Assembly: GCF_050908995.1 (NCBI RefSeq)
Contig: NW_027484941.1
Location: forward strand, 45,903-109,902
Reading direction: 5' to 3'
Length of the DNA stretch: 64,000 nucleotides
Source: Andrena cerasifolii
Taxonomy: Eukaryota > Arthropoda > Insecta > Hymenoptera > Andrenidae
Position numbers and translations under genes: made by a program. Positions 41,008-53,150 of this stretch are shown piece after piece. The stretch's first letter is position 1; each line of letters opens with the position of its first letter. The notes beneath the pieces are model-generated. The model did no database searches. It worked only from the letters and a program-made list of their open reading frames with translations, and was not told the DNA's origin.

Positions 41008-43384
41008 CAATATCGGTTGTTCAATATCGGTTCTAATATCGGTTTCAATATCAGTTTTTCAATATCGGTTTTTCAATATCGGTTTTTCAATATCGGTTTT
41101 TCAATATCGGTTTTTCAATATCGGTTTTTCAATATCGGTTTTTCAATATCGGTTTTTCAATATCGGTTTTTCAATATCGGTTTTTCAATATCGGTTTTTC
41201 AATTTCGGTTTTTCAATATCGGTTCTAATATCGGTTTCAATATCGGTTCTAATATCGGTTTCAATATCGTTTTTTCAATATCGGTTCTAATATCGGTTTC
41301 AATATCGGTTTTGCAATATCAGTTTTTCGATATCAGTTTTTCAATATCGGTTTTTCAATATCGGATTTTCAATATCGGTTTTTCAATATCGGTTTTTCAA
41401 TATCGGTTTTTCAATATCGGTTTTTCAATATCGGTTCTAATATCGGTTTCAGTATCGGTTTTTCAATATCGGTTTTGCAATATCAGTTTTTCGATATCAG
41501 TTTTTCAATATCGGTTTTTCAATATTGGTTTTTCAATATCGGTTTTCAATACCGGTTTTTCAATATCGGTTTTTCAATATCGGTTTTTCAATATCGGTTC
41601 TAATATCGGTTTCAATATCGGTTCTAATATCGGTTTCAATATCGGTTTTTCAATATCGGTTTTCAAATATCAGTTTTTCAATATCGGTTTTTCAATATCG
41701 GTTTTGCAATATCAGTTTTTCGATATCCGTTTTTCAATATCGGTTTTTCAATATTGGTTTTTCAATATCGGTTTTTCAATATCGGGTTTTCAATATCGGT
41801 TTTGCAATATCAGTTTTGCAATATCAGTTTTTCGATATCAGTTTTTCAATATTTGTTTTTCAATATCGGTTTTTCAATATCGGTTCTAATATCGGTTTCA
41901 ATATCGGTTTTTCAATATCAGTTTTTCAATATCGGTTTTTCAATATCAGTTTTTCGATATCAGTTTTTCAATATTTGCTTTACAATATCGGTTTAGAACA
42001 ATATCGGTTTTGCAATATCAGTTTCTCAATATCAGTTTTTCGATATCAGTTTTTCAATATTTGTTTTTCAATATCGGTTTTTCAATATCGGTTCTAATAT
42101 CGGTTTCAATATCGTTTTTTCAATATCGTTTCTAATATCGGTTTCAATATCGGTTTTTCAATATCGGTTTTTCAATATCGGTTTTTCAATATCGGTTTTT
42201 CAATATCAGTTTTTCAATATCGGTTTTTCAATATTGGTTTTTCAATATCGGTTTTCAATACCGGTTTTTCAATATCGGTTTTTCAATATCGGTTTTTCAA
42301 TATCGGTTCTAATATCGGTTTCAATATCGGTTCTAATATCGGTTTCAATATCGGTTTTTCAATATCGGTTTTCAAATATCAGTTTTTCAATATCGGTTTT
42401 TCAATATCGGTTTTGCAATATCAGTTTTTCGATATCCGTTTTTCAATATCGGTTTTTCAATATTGGTTTTTCAATATCGGTTTTTCAATATTGGTTTTTC
42501 AATATCGGTTTTTCAATATCGGTTTGTCAATATCGGTTTTTCAATATCGTTTTTCAAATATCAGTTTTTCAATATCGGTTTTTCAATATCGGTTTTTCAA
42601 TATTGGTTTTTCAATATCGGTTTTTCAATATCGGTTTTTCAATATCGGTTCTAATATCGGTTTCAATATCGGTTTTTCATTATCGGTTTTCAATATCGGT
42701 TTTTCAATATCGGTTTTTCAATATCGGTTTTTCAATATCGGTTTTTCAATATTGGTTTTTCAATATCGGTTCTAATATCGGTTTCAATATTCGTTTTTCA
42801 ATATCGGTTTTGCAATATCAGTTTTTCGATATCAGTTTTTCAATATCGGTTTTTCAATATTGGTTTTTCAATATCGGTTTTCAATATCGGTTTCTCAATA
42901 TCGGTTTTTCAATATCGGTTTTTCAATATCGGTTTTTCAATATCGGTTGTTCAATATCGGTTCTAATATCGGTTTCAATATCAGTTTTTCAATATCGGTT
43001 TTTCAATATCGGTTTTTCAATATCGGTTTTTCAATATCGGTTTTTCAATATCGGTTTTTCAATATCGGTTTTTCAATATCGGTTTTTCAATATCGGTTTT
43101 TCAATATCGGTTTTTCAATATCGGTTTTTCAATATCGGTTTTTCAATATCGGTTCTAATATCGGTTTCAATATCGGTTCTAATATCGGTTTCAATATCGT
43201 TTTTTCTATATCGGTTCTAATATCGGTTTCAATATCGGTTTTGCAATATCAGTTTTTCGATATCAGTTTTTCAATATCGGTTTTTCAATATCGGATTTTC
43301 AATATCGGTTTTTCAATATCGGTTTTTCAATATCGGTTTTTCAATATCGGTTTTTCAATATCGGTTCTAATATCGGTTTCAGTA

Positions 43385-45959
43385 TCGGTTTTTCAATATC
43401 GGTTTTGCAATATCAGTTTTTCGATATCAGTTTTTCAATATCGGTTTTTCAATATTGGTTTTTCAATATCGGTTTTCAATACCGGTTTTTCAATATCGGT
43501 TTTTCAATATCGGTTTTTCAATATCGGTTCTAATATCGGTTTCAATATCGGTTCTAATATCGGTTTCAATATCGGTTTTTCAATATCGGTTTTCAAATAT
43601 CAGTTTTTCAATATCGGTTTTTCAATATCGGTTTTGCAATATCAGTTTTTCGATATCCGTTTTTCAATATCGGTTTTTCAATATTGGTTTTTCAATATCG
43701 GTTTTTCAATATCGGGTTTTCAATATCGGTTTTGCAATATCAGTTTTGCAATATCAGTTTTTCGATATCGGTTTTTCGATATCAGTTTTTCAATATCGGT
43801 TTTTCAATATCGGTTCTAATATCGGTTTCAATATCGGTTCTAATATCGGTTTCAATATCGGTTTTTCAATATCGGTTTTTCAATATCGGTTTTTCAATAT
43901 CGGTTTTTCAATATCGGTTTTTCAATATCGGTTTTTCAATATCGGTTTTTCAATATCGGTTTTTCAATATCGGTTTTTCAATATCGGTTTTTCAATATCG
44001 GTTCTAATATCGGTTTCAATATTCGTTTTTCAATATCGGTTTTGCAATATCAGTTTTTCGATATCAGTATTTCAATATCGGTTTTTCAATATTGGTTTTT
44101 CAATATCGGTTTTCAATATCGGTTTTTCAATATCGGTTTTTCAATATCGGTTTTTCAATATCGGTTTTTCAATATCGGTTTTTCAATATCGGTTCTAATA
44201 TCGGTTTCAATATTCGTTTTTCAATATCGGTTTTTCAATATCGGTTCTAATATCGGTTTTTCAATATCGGTTCTAATATCGGTTTCAATATCGGTTTTTC
44301 AATATCGGTTTTCAAATATCAGTTTTTCAATATCGGTTTTTCAATATCGGTTTTGCAATATCAGTTTTTCGATACCCGTTTTTCAATATCGGTTTTTCAA
44401 TATTGGTTTTTCAATATCGGTTTTTCAATATTGGTTTTTCAATATCGGTTTTTCAATATCGGTTTGTCAATATCGGTTTTTCAATATCGGTTTTCAAATA
44501 TCAGTTTTTCAATATCGGTTTTTCAATATCGGTTTTTCAATATTGGTTTTTCAATATCGGTTTTTCAATATCGGTTTTTCAATATCGGTTCTAATATCGG
44601 TTTCAATATCGGTTTTTCATTATCGGTTTTCAAATATCAGTTTTTCAATATCGGTTTTTCAATATCGGTTTTTCAATATCGGTTTTTCAATATCGGTTTT
44701 TCAATATCGGTTTTTCAATATCGGTTTTTCAATATCGGTTTTTCAATATCGGTTCTAATATCGGTTTCAATATTCGTTTTTCAATATCGGTTTTGCAATA
44801 TCAGTTTTTCGATATCAGTTTTTCAATATCGGTTTTTCAATATTGGTTTTTCAATATCGGTTTTCAATATCGGTTTCTCAATATCGGTTTTTCAATATCG
44901 GTTTTTCAATATCGGTTTTTCAATATCGGTTGTTCAATATCGGTTCTAATATCGGTTTCAATATCAGTTTTTCAATATCGGTTTTTCAATATCGGTTTTT
45001 CAATATCGGTTTTTCAATATCGGTTTTTCAATATCGGTTTTTCAATATCGGTTTTTCAATATCGGTTTTTCAATATCGGTTTTTCAATATCGGTTCTAAT
45101 ATCGGTTTCAATATCGGTTCTAATATCGGTTTCAATATCGTTTTTTCAATATCGGTTCTAATATCGGTTTCAATATTCGTTTTTCAATATCGGTTTTGCA
45201 ATATCAGTTTTTCGATATCAGTTTTTCAATATCGGTTTTTCAATATCGGATTTTCAATATCGGTTTTTCAATATCGGTTTTTCAATATCGGTTTTTGAAT
45301 ATCGGTTTTTCAATATCGGTTCTAATATCGGTTTCAGTATCGGTTTTTCAATATCGGTTTTGCAATATCAGTTTTTCGATATCAGTTTTTCAATATCGGT
45401 TTTTCAATATTGGTTTTTCAATATCGGTTTTCAATACCGGTTTTTCAATATCGGTTTTTCAATATCGGTTTTTCAATATCGGTTCTAATATCGGTTTCAA
45501 TATCGGTTCTAATATCGGTTTCAATATCGGTTTTTCAATATCGGTTTTCAAATATCAGTTTTTCAATATCGGTTTTTCAATATCGGTTTTGCAATATCAG
45601 TTTTTCGATATCCGTTTTTCAATATCGGTTTTTCAATATTGGTTTTTCAATATCGGTTTTTCAATATCGGGTTTTCAATATCGGTTTTGCAATATCAGTT
45701 TTGCAATATCAGTTTTTCGATATCGGTTTTTCGATATCAGTTTTTCAATATCGGTTTTTGAATATCGGTTCTAATATCGGTTTCAATATCGGTTCTAATA
45801 TCGGTTTCAATATCGGTTTTTCAATATCGGTTTTTCAATATCGGTTTTTCAATATCGGTTTTTCAATATCGGTTTTTCAATATCGGTTTTTCAATATCGG
45901 TTTTTCAATATCGGTTTTTCAATATCGGTTTTTCAATATCGGTTCTAATATCGGTTTCA
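43385..45959 (+). repeat. Domain B higher-order unit, copy 1 (about 2.6 kb)
   Basis: Landmarks recur in the next block at offsets of 2,577, 2,535 (three consensus units fewer), 2,563 (two more) and 2,660. Changes of 14, 28 or 42 bp fall in runs of plain units, while variant units keep their order. It contains AATACCGG at 43,480 and 45,435, GATATCCG, CATTATCGG near 44,618 and TTGTTC near 44,931. Confidence 0.75.
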
Positions 45960-48648
45960 GTATCGGTTTTCAATATCGGTTTTGCAATATCAGTTTTTCG
46001 ATATCAGTTTTTCAATATCGGTTTTTCAATATTGGTTTTTCAATATCGGTTTTCAATACCGGTTTTTCAATATCGGTTTTTCAATATCGGTTTTTCAATA
46101 TCGGTTCTAATATCGGTTTCAATATCGGTTCTAATATCGGTTTCAATATCGGTTTTTCAATATCGGTTTTCAAATATCAGTTTTTCAATATCGGTTTTTC
46201 AATATCGGTTTTGCAATATCAGTTTTTCGATATCCGTTTTTCAATATCGGTTTTTCAATATTGGTTTTTCAATATCGGTTTTTCAATATCGGGTTTTCAA
46301 TATCGGTTTTGCAATATCAGTTTTGCAATATCAGTTTTTCGATATCGGTTTTTCGATATCAGTTTTTCAATATCGGTTTTTCAATATCGGTTCTAATATC
46401 GGTTTCAATATCGGTTCTAATATCGGTTTCAATATCGGTTTTTCAATATCGGTTTTTCAATATCGGTTTTTCAATATCGGTTTTTCAATATCGGTTTTTC
46501 AATATCGGTTTTTCAATATCGGTTTTTCAATATCGGTTCTAATATCGGTTTCAATATTCGTTTTTCAATATCGGTTTTGCAATATCAGTTTTTCGATATC
46601 AGTATTTCAATATCGGTTTTTCAATATTGGTTTTTCAATATCGGTTTTCAATATCGGTTTTTCAATATCGGTTTTTCAATATCGGTTTTTCAATATCGGT
46701 TTTTCAATATCGGTTTTTCAATATCGGTTCTAATATCGGTTTCAATATTCGTTTTTCAATATCGGTTTTTCAATATCGGTTCTAATATCGGTTTTTCAAT
46801 ATCGGTTCTAATATCGGTTTCAATATCGGTTTTTCAATATCGGTTTTCAAATATCAGTTTTTCAATATCGGTTTTTCAATATCGGTTTTGCAATATCAGT
46901 TTTTCGATATCCGTTTTTCAATATCGGTTTTTCAATATTGGTTTTTCAATATCGGTTTTTCAATATTGGTTTTTCAATATCGGTTTTTCAATATCGGTTT
47001 GTCAATATCGGTTTTTCAATATCGGTTTTCAAATATCAGTTTTTCAATATCGGTTTTTCAATATCGGTTTTTCAATATTGGTTTTTCAATATCGGTTTTT
47101 CAATATCGGTTTTTCAATATCGGTTCTAATATCGGTTTCAATATCGGTTTTTCATTATCGGTTTTCAAATATCAGTTTTTCAATATCGGTTTTTCAATAT
47201 CGGTTTTTCAATATCGGTTTTTCAATATCGGTTTTTCAATATCGGTTTTTCAATATCGGTTTTTCAATATCGGTTTTTCAATATCGGTTTTTCAATATCG
47301 GTTTTTCAATATCGGTTCTAATATCGGTTTCAATATTCGTTTTTCAATATCGGTTTTGCAATATCAGTTTTTCGATATCAGTTTTTCAATATCGGTTTTT
47401 CAATATTGGTTTTTCAATATCGGTTTTCAATATCGGTTTCTCAATATCGGTTTTTCAATATCGGTTTTTCAATATCAGTTTTTCGATATCAGTTTTTCAA
47501 TATCGGTTTTTCAATATTGGTTTTTCAATATCGGTTTTCAATATCGGTTTCTCAATATCGGTTTTTCAATATCGGTTTTTCAATATCGGTTTTTCAATAT
47601 CGGTTGTTCAATATCGGTTCTAATATCGGTTTCAATATCAGTTTTTCAATATCGGTTTTTCAATATCGGTTTTTCAATATCGGTTTTTCAATATCGGTTT
47701 TTCAATATCGGTTTTTCAATATCGGTTTTTCAATATCGGTTTTTCAATATCGGTTTTTCAATATCGGTTCTAATATCGGTTTCAATATCGGTTCTAATAT
47801 CGGTTTCAATATCGTTTTTTCAATATCGGTTCTAATATCGGTTTCAATATCGGTTTTGCAATATCAGTTTTTCGATATCAGTTTTTCAATATCGGTTTTT
47901 CAATATCGGATTTTCAATATCGGTTTTTCAATATCGGTTTTTCAATATCGGTTTTTGAATATCGGTTTTTCAATATCGGTTCTAATATCGGTTTCAGTAT
48001 CGGTTTTTCAATGTCGGTTTTGCAATATCAGTTTTTCGATATCAGTTTTTCAATATCGGTTTTTCAATATTGGTTTTTCAATATCGGTTTTCAATACCGG
48101 TTTTTCAATATCGGTTTTTCAATATCGGTTTTTCAATATCGGTTCTAATATCGGTTTCAATATCGGTTCTAATATCGGTTTCAATATCGGTTTTTCAATA
48201 TCGGTTTTCAAATATCAGTTTTTCAATATCGGTTTTTCAATATCGGTTTTGCAATATCAGTTTTTCGATATCCGTTTTTCAATATCGGTTTTTCAATATC
48301 AGTTTTTCGATATCCGTTTTTCAATATCGGTTTTTCAATATTGGTTTTTCAATATCGGTTTTTCAATATCGGGTTTTCAATATCGGTTTTGCAATATCAG
48401 TTTTGCAATATCAGTTTTTCGATATCGGTTTTTCGATATCAGTTTTTCAATATCGGTTTTTCAATATCGGTTCTAATATCGGTTTCAATATCGGTTCTAA
48501 TATCGGTTTCAATATCGGTTTTTCAATATCGGTTTTTCAATATCGGTTTTTCAATATCGGTTTTTCAATATCGGTTTTTCAATATCGGTTTTTCAATATC
48601 GGTTTTTCAATATCGGTTTTTCAATATCGGTTCTAATATCGGTTTCAG
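45960..48648 (+). repeat. Domain B higher-order unit, copy 2 (about 2.7 kb)
   Basis: This copy begins at the CAGTATCGG after a paired 12-mer, as copy 1 does. It carries an extra 111-bp local duplication (CAATATTGG at 47,401 and 47,512; seven 14-mers and one 13-mer) and a 42-bp duplication of the GATATCCG step near 48,300. The same landmarks continue at about +2,689 into 48,649 onward. Confidence 0.75.
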
Positions 48649-51600
48649 TATCGGTTTTTCAATATCGGTTTTGCAATATCAGTTTTTCGATATCAGTTTT
48701 TCAATATCGGTTTTTCAATATTGGTTTTTCAATATCGGTTTTCAATACCGGTTTTTCAATATCGGTTTTTCAATATCGGTTTTTCAATATCGGTTCTAAT
48801 ATCGGTTTCAATATCGGTTCTAATATCGGTTTCAATATCGGTTTTTCAATATCGGTTTTCAAATATCAGTTTTTCAATATCGGTTTTTCAATATCGGTTT
48901 TGCAATATCAGTTTTTCGATATCCGTTTTTCAATATCGGTTTTTCAATATTGGTTTTTCAATATCGGTTTTTCAATATCGGGTTTTCAATATCGGTTTTG
49001 CAATATCAGTTTTGCAATATCAGTTTTTCGATATCGGTTTTTCGATATCAGTTTTTCAATATCGGTTTTTCAATATCGGTTCTAATATCGGTTTCAATAT
49101 CGGTTCTAATATCGGTTTCAATATCGGTTTTTCAATATCGGTTTTTCAATATCGGTTTTTCAATATCGGTTTTTCAATATCGGTTTTTCAATATCGGTTT
49201 TTCAATATCGGTTTTTCAATATCGGTTTTTCAATATCGGTTCTAATATCGGTTTCAATATTCGTTTTTCAATATCGGTTTTGCAATATCAGTTTTTCGAT
49301 ATCAGTATTTCAATATCGGTTTTTCAATATTGGTTTTTCAATATCGGTTTTCAATATCGGTTTTTCAATATCGGTTTTTCAATATCGGTTTTTCAATATC
49401 GGTTTTTCAATATCGGTTTTTCAATATCGGTTTTTCAATATCGGTTTTTCAATATCGGTTCTAATATCGGTTTCAATATTCGTTTTTCAATATCGGTTTT
49501 TCAATATCGGTTCTAATATCGGTTTTTCAATATCGGTTCTAATATCGGTTTCAATATCGGTTTTTCAATATCGGTTTTCAAATATCAGTTTTTCAATATC
49601 GGTTTTTCAATATCGGTTTTGCAATATCAGTTTTTCGATATCCGTTTTTCAATATCGGTTTTTCAATATTGGTTTTTCAATATCGGTTTTTCAATATTGG
49701 TTTTTCAATATCGGTTTTTCAATATCGGTTTGTCAATATCGGTTTTTCAATATCGGTTTTCAAATATCAGTTTTTCAATATCGGTTTTTCAATATCGGTT
49801 TTTCAATATTGGTTTTTCAATATCGGTTTTTCAATATCGGTTTTTCAATATCGGTTCTAATATCGGTTTCAATATCGGTTTTTCATTATCGGTTTTCAAA
49901 TATCAGTTTTTCAATATCGGTTTTTCAATATCGGTTTTTCAATATCGGTTTTTCAATATCGGTTTTTCAATATCGGTTTTTCAATATCGGTTTTTCAATA
50001 TCGGTTTTTCAATATCGGTTCTAATATCGGTTTCAATATTCGTTTTTCAATATCGGTTTTGCAATATCAGTTTTTCGATATCAGTTTTTCAATATCGGTT
50101 TTTCAATATTGGTTTTTCAATATCGGTTTTCAATATCGGTTTCTCAATATCGGTTTTTCAATATCGGTTTTTCAATATCGGTTTTTCAATATCGGTTGTT
50201 CAATATCGGTTCTAATATCGGTTTCAATATCAGTTTTTCAATATCGGTTTTTCAATATCGGTTTTTCAATATCGGTTTTTCAATATCGGTTTTTCAATAT
50301 CGGTTTTTCAATATCGGTTTTTCAATATCGGTTTTTCAATATCGGTTCTAATATCGGTTTCAATATCGGTTCTAATATCGGTTTCAATATCGTTTTTTCA
50401 ATATCGGTTCTAATATCGGTTTCAATATCGGTTTTGCAATATCAGTTTTTCGATATCAGTTTTTCAATATCGGTTTTTCAATATCGGTTTTTCAATATCG
50501 GTTTTTCAATATCGGTTTTTCAATATCGGTTCTAATATCGGTTTCAGTATCGGTTTTTCAATATCGGTTTTGCAATATCAGTTTTTCGATATCAGTTTTT
50601 CAATATCGGTTTTTCAATATTGGTTTTTCAATATCGGTTTTCAATACCAGTTTTTCAATATCGGTTTTTCAATATCGGTTTTTCAATATCGGTTCTAATA
50701 TCGGTTTCAATATCGGTTCTAATATCGGTTTCAATATCGGTTTTTCAATATCGGTTTTCAAATATCAGTTTTTCAATATCGGTTTTTCAATATCGGTTTT
50801 GCAATATCAGTTTTTCGATATCCGTTTTTCAATATCGGTTTTTCAATATTGGTTTTTCAATATCGGTTTTTCAATATCGGGTTTTCAATATCGGTTTTGC
50901 AATATCAGTTTTGCAATATCAGTTTTTCGATATCGGTTTTTCGATATCAGTTTTTCAATATCGGTTTTTCAATATCGGTTCTAATATCGGTTTCAATATC
51001 GGTTCTAATATCGGTTTCAATATCGGTTTTTCAATATCGGTTTTTCAATATCGGTTTATCAATATCGGTTTTTCAATATCGGTTTTTCAATATCGGTTTT
51101 CCAATATCGGTTTTTCAATATCGGTTTTTCAATATCGGTTCTAATATTGGTTTCAATATTCGTTTTTCAATATCGGTTTTGCAATATCAGTTTTTCGATA
51201 TCAGTATTTCAATATCGGTTTTTCAATATTGGTTTTTCAATATCGGTTTTCAATATCGGTTTTTCAATATCGGTTTTTCAATATCGGTTTTTCAATATCG
51301 GTTTTTCAATATCGGTTTTTCAATATCGGTTTTTCAATATCGGTTTTTCAATATCGGTTTTTCAATATCGGTTCTAATATCGGTTTCAATATTCGTTTTT
51401 CAATATCGGTTTTTCAATATCGGTTCTAATATCGGTTTTTCAATATCGGTTCTAATATCGGTTTCAATATCGGTTTTTCAATATCGGTTCTAATATCGGA
51501 TTCAATATCGGTTTTGCAATATCAGTTTTTCGATAACAGTTTTTCAATATCGGTTTTTCAATATCGGATTTTCAATATCGGTTTTTCAATATCGGTTTTT

Positions 51601-53150
51601 CAATATCGGTTTTTCAATATCGGTTCTAATATCGGTTTCAGTATCGGTTTTTCAATATCGCTGTTTCAATATCGGTTTTGCAATATCAGTTTTTCGATAT
51701 CAGTTTTTCAACATCGGTTTTTCAATATTGGTTTTTCAATATCGGTTTTTCAATATCGGTTTGTCAATATCGGTTTTTCAATATCGGTTTTCAAATATCA
51801 GTATTTCAATATCGGTTTTTCAATATCGGTTTTTCAATATTGGTTTTTCAATATCGGTTTTTCAATATCGGATTTTCAACATCGGTTCTAATATCGGTTT
51901 CAATATTCGTTTTTCAATATCGGTTTTGCAATATCAGTTTTTCGATATCAGTTTTTCAATATCGGTTTTTCAATATTGGTTTTTCAATATCGGTTTTTCA
52001 ATATCGGTTTTTCAATATCGGTTTTTCAATATCGGTTCTAATATCGGTTTCAATATCGGTTCTAATATCGGTTTCAATATCGGTTTTTCAATATCGGTTT
52101 TTCAATATTGGTTTTTCAATATCGGTTTTTCAACATCGGTTTTTCAATATCGGTTTTTCAATATCGGTTTTCAAATATCAGTTTTTCAATATTGGATTTT
52201 CAATATTGGTTTTTCAATATCGGTTTTTCAATATCGGTTTTTCAATATCGGTTTTTCAATATCGGTTCTAATATCGGTTTCAATATCGGTTTTTCATTAT
52301 CGGTTTTCAAATATCAGTTTTTCAATATCGGTTTTTCAATATCGGTTTTTCAATATCGGTTTTTCAATATCGGTTTTTCAATATCGGTTTTTCAATATCG
52401 GTTTTTCAATATCGGTTTTTCAATATCGGTTCTAATATCGGTTTCAATATCGGTTCTAATATCGGTTTCAATATCGTTTTTTCAATATCAGTTCTAATAT
52501 CGGTTTCAATATCGGTTTTGCAATATCAGTTTTTCGATATCAGTTTTTCAATATCGGTTTTTCAATATCGGTTTTTCAATATCGGTTTTTCAATATCGGT
52601 TTTTCAATATCGGTTCTAATATCGGTTTCAGTATCGGTTTTTCAATATCGGTTTTGCAATATCAGTTTTTCGATATCAGTTTTTCAATATCGGTTTTTCA
52701 ATATTGGTTTTTCAATATCGGTTTTCAATACCAGTTTTTCAATATCGGTTTTTCAATATCGGTTTTTCAATATCGGTTCTAATATCGGTTTCAATATCGG
52801 TTCTAATATCGGTTTCAATATCGGTTTTTCAATATCGGTTTTCAAATATCAGTTTTTCAATATCGGTTTTTCAATATCGGTTTTGCAATATCAGTTTTTC
52901 GATATCCGTTTTTCAATATCGGTTTTTCAATATTGGTTTTTCAATATCGGTTTTTCAATATCGGGTTTTCAATATCGGTTTTGCAATATCAGTTTTGCAA
53001 TATCAGTTTTTCGATATCGGTTTTTCGATATCAGTTTTTCAATATCGGTTTTTCAATATCGGTTCTAATATCGGTTTCAATATCGGTTCTAATATCGGTT
53101 TCAATATCGGTTTTTCAATATCGGTTTTTCAATATCGGTTTTTCAATATC
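47640..53150 (+). repeat. 5,511-bp higher-order unit, copy 1
   Basis: Landmarks from about 47,640 to 52,130 recur at exactly +5,511, among them AATACC at 48,095, 48,746 and 50,645, CATTATCGG, the ATCGCTG unit at 51,659 and AACATCGG near 51,711. The unit overlaps the end of the 2.7-kb copy above because it is a later and larger duplication of the same material. Confidence 0.8.

Larger units (their letters stand above)
37441..42120 (+). repeat. Mixed zone with alternating A-type and B-type stretches
   Basis: The first GATATCCG unit lies near 37,453, the first AATACCGG near 37,988 and the first CAAATATCAG near 38,104; these are B-type. A-type signatures return at about 38,720-39,390 (GATATAAG, CAATGTTTG, CTTTAC plus TTTAGAAC), 39,610-39,770 and 41,830-42,100, where I see the last CAATATTTG of the window (about 42,055-42,061). 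The alternation comes from duplication of a junction-bearing segment (about 36,930-38,870 copied next to itself) and not from gradual blending. No gene or other insertion marks the switch. Confidence 0.8.

Noticed and set aside
39919..41889. A 656-codon open frame and many other long forward open frames as genes
   Set aside because: They are pure translation of the satellite, the same peptide cycle in all three frames. The nominal starts I checked are nearly all TTG. No promoter, ribosome site, non-repeat domain or codon bias is visible. Stops arise from ordinary unit variants.
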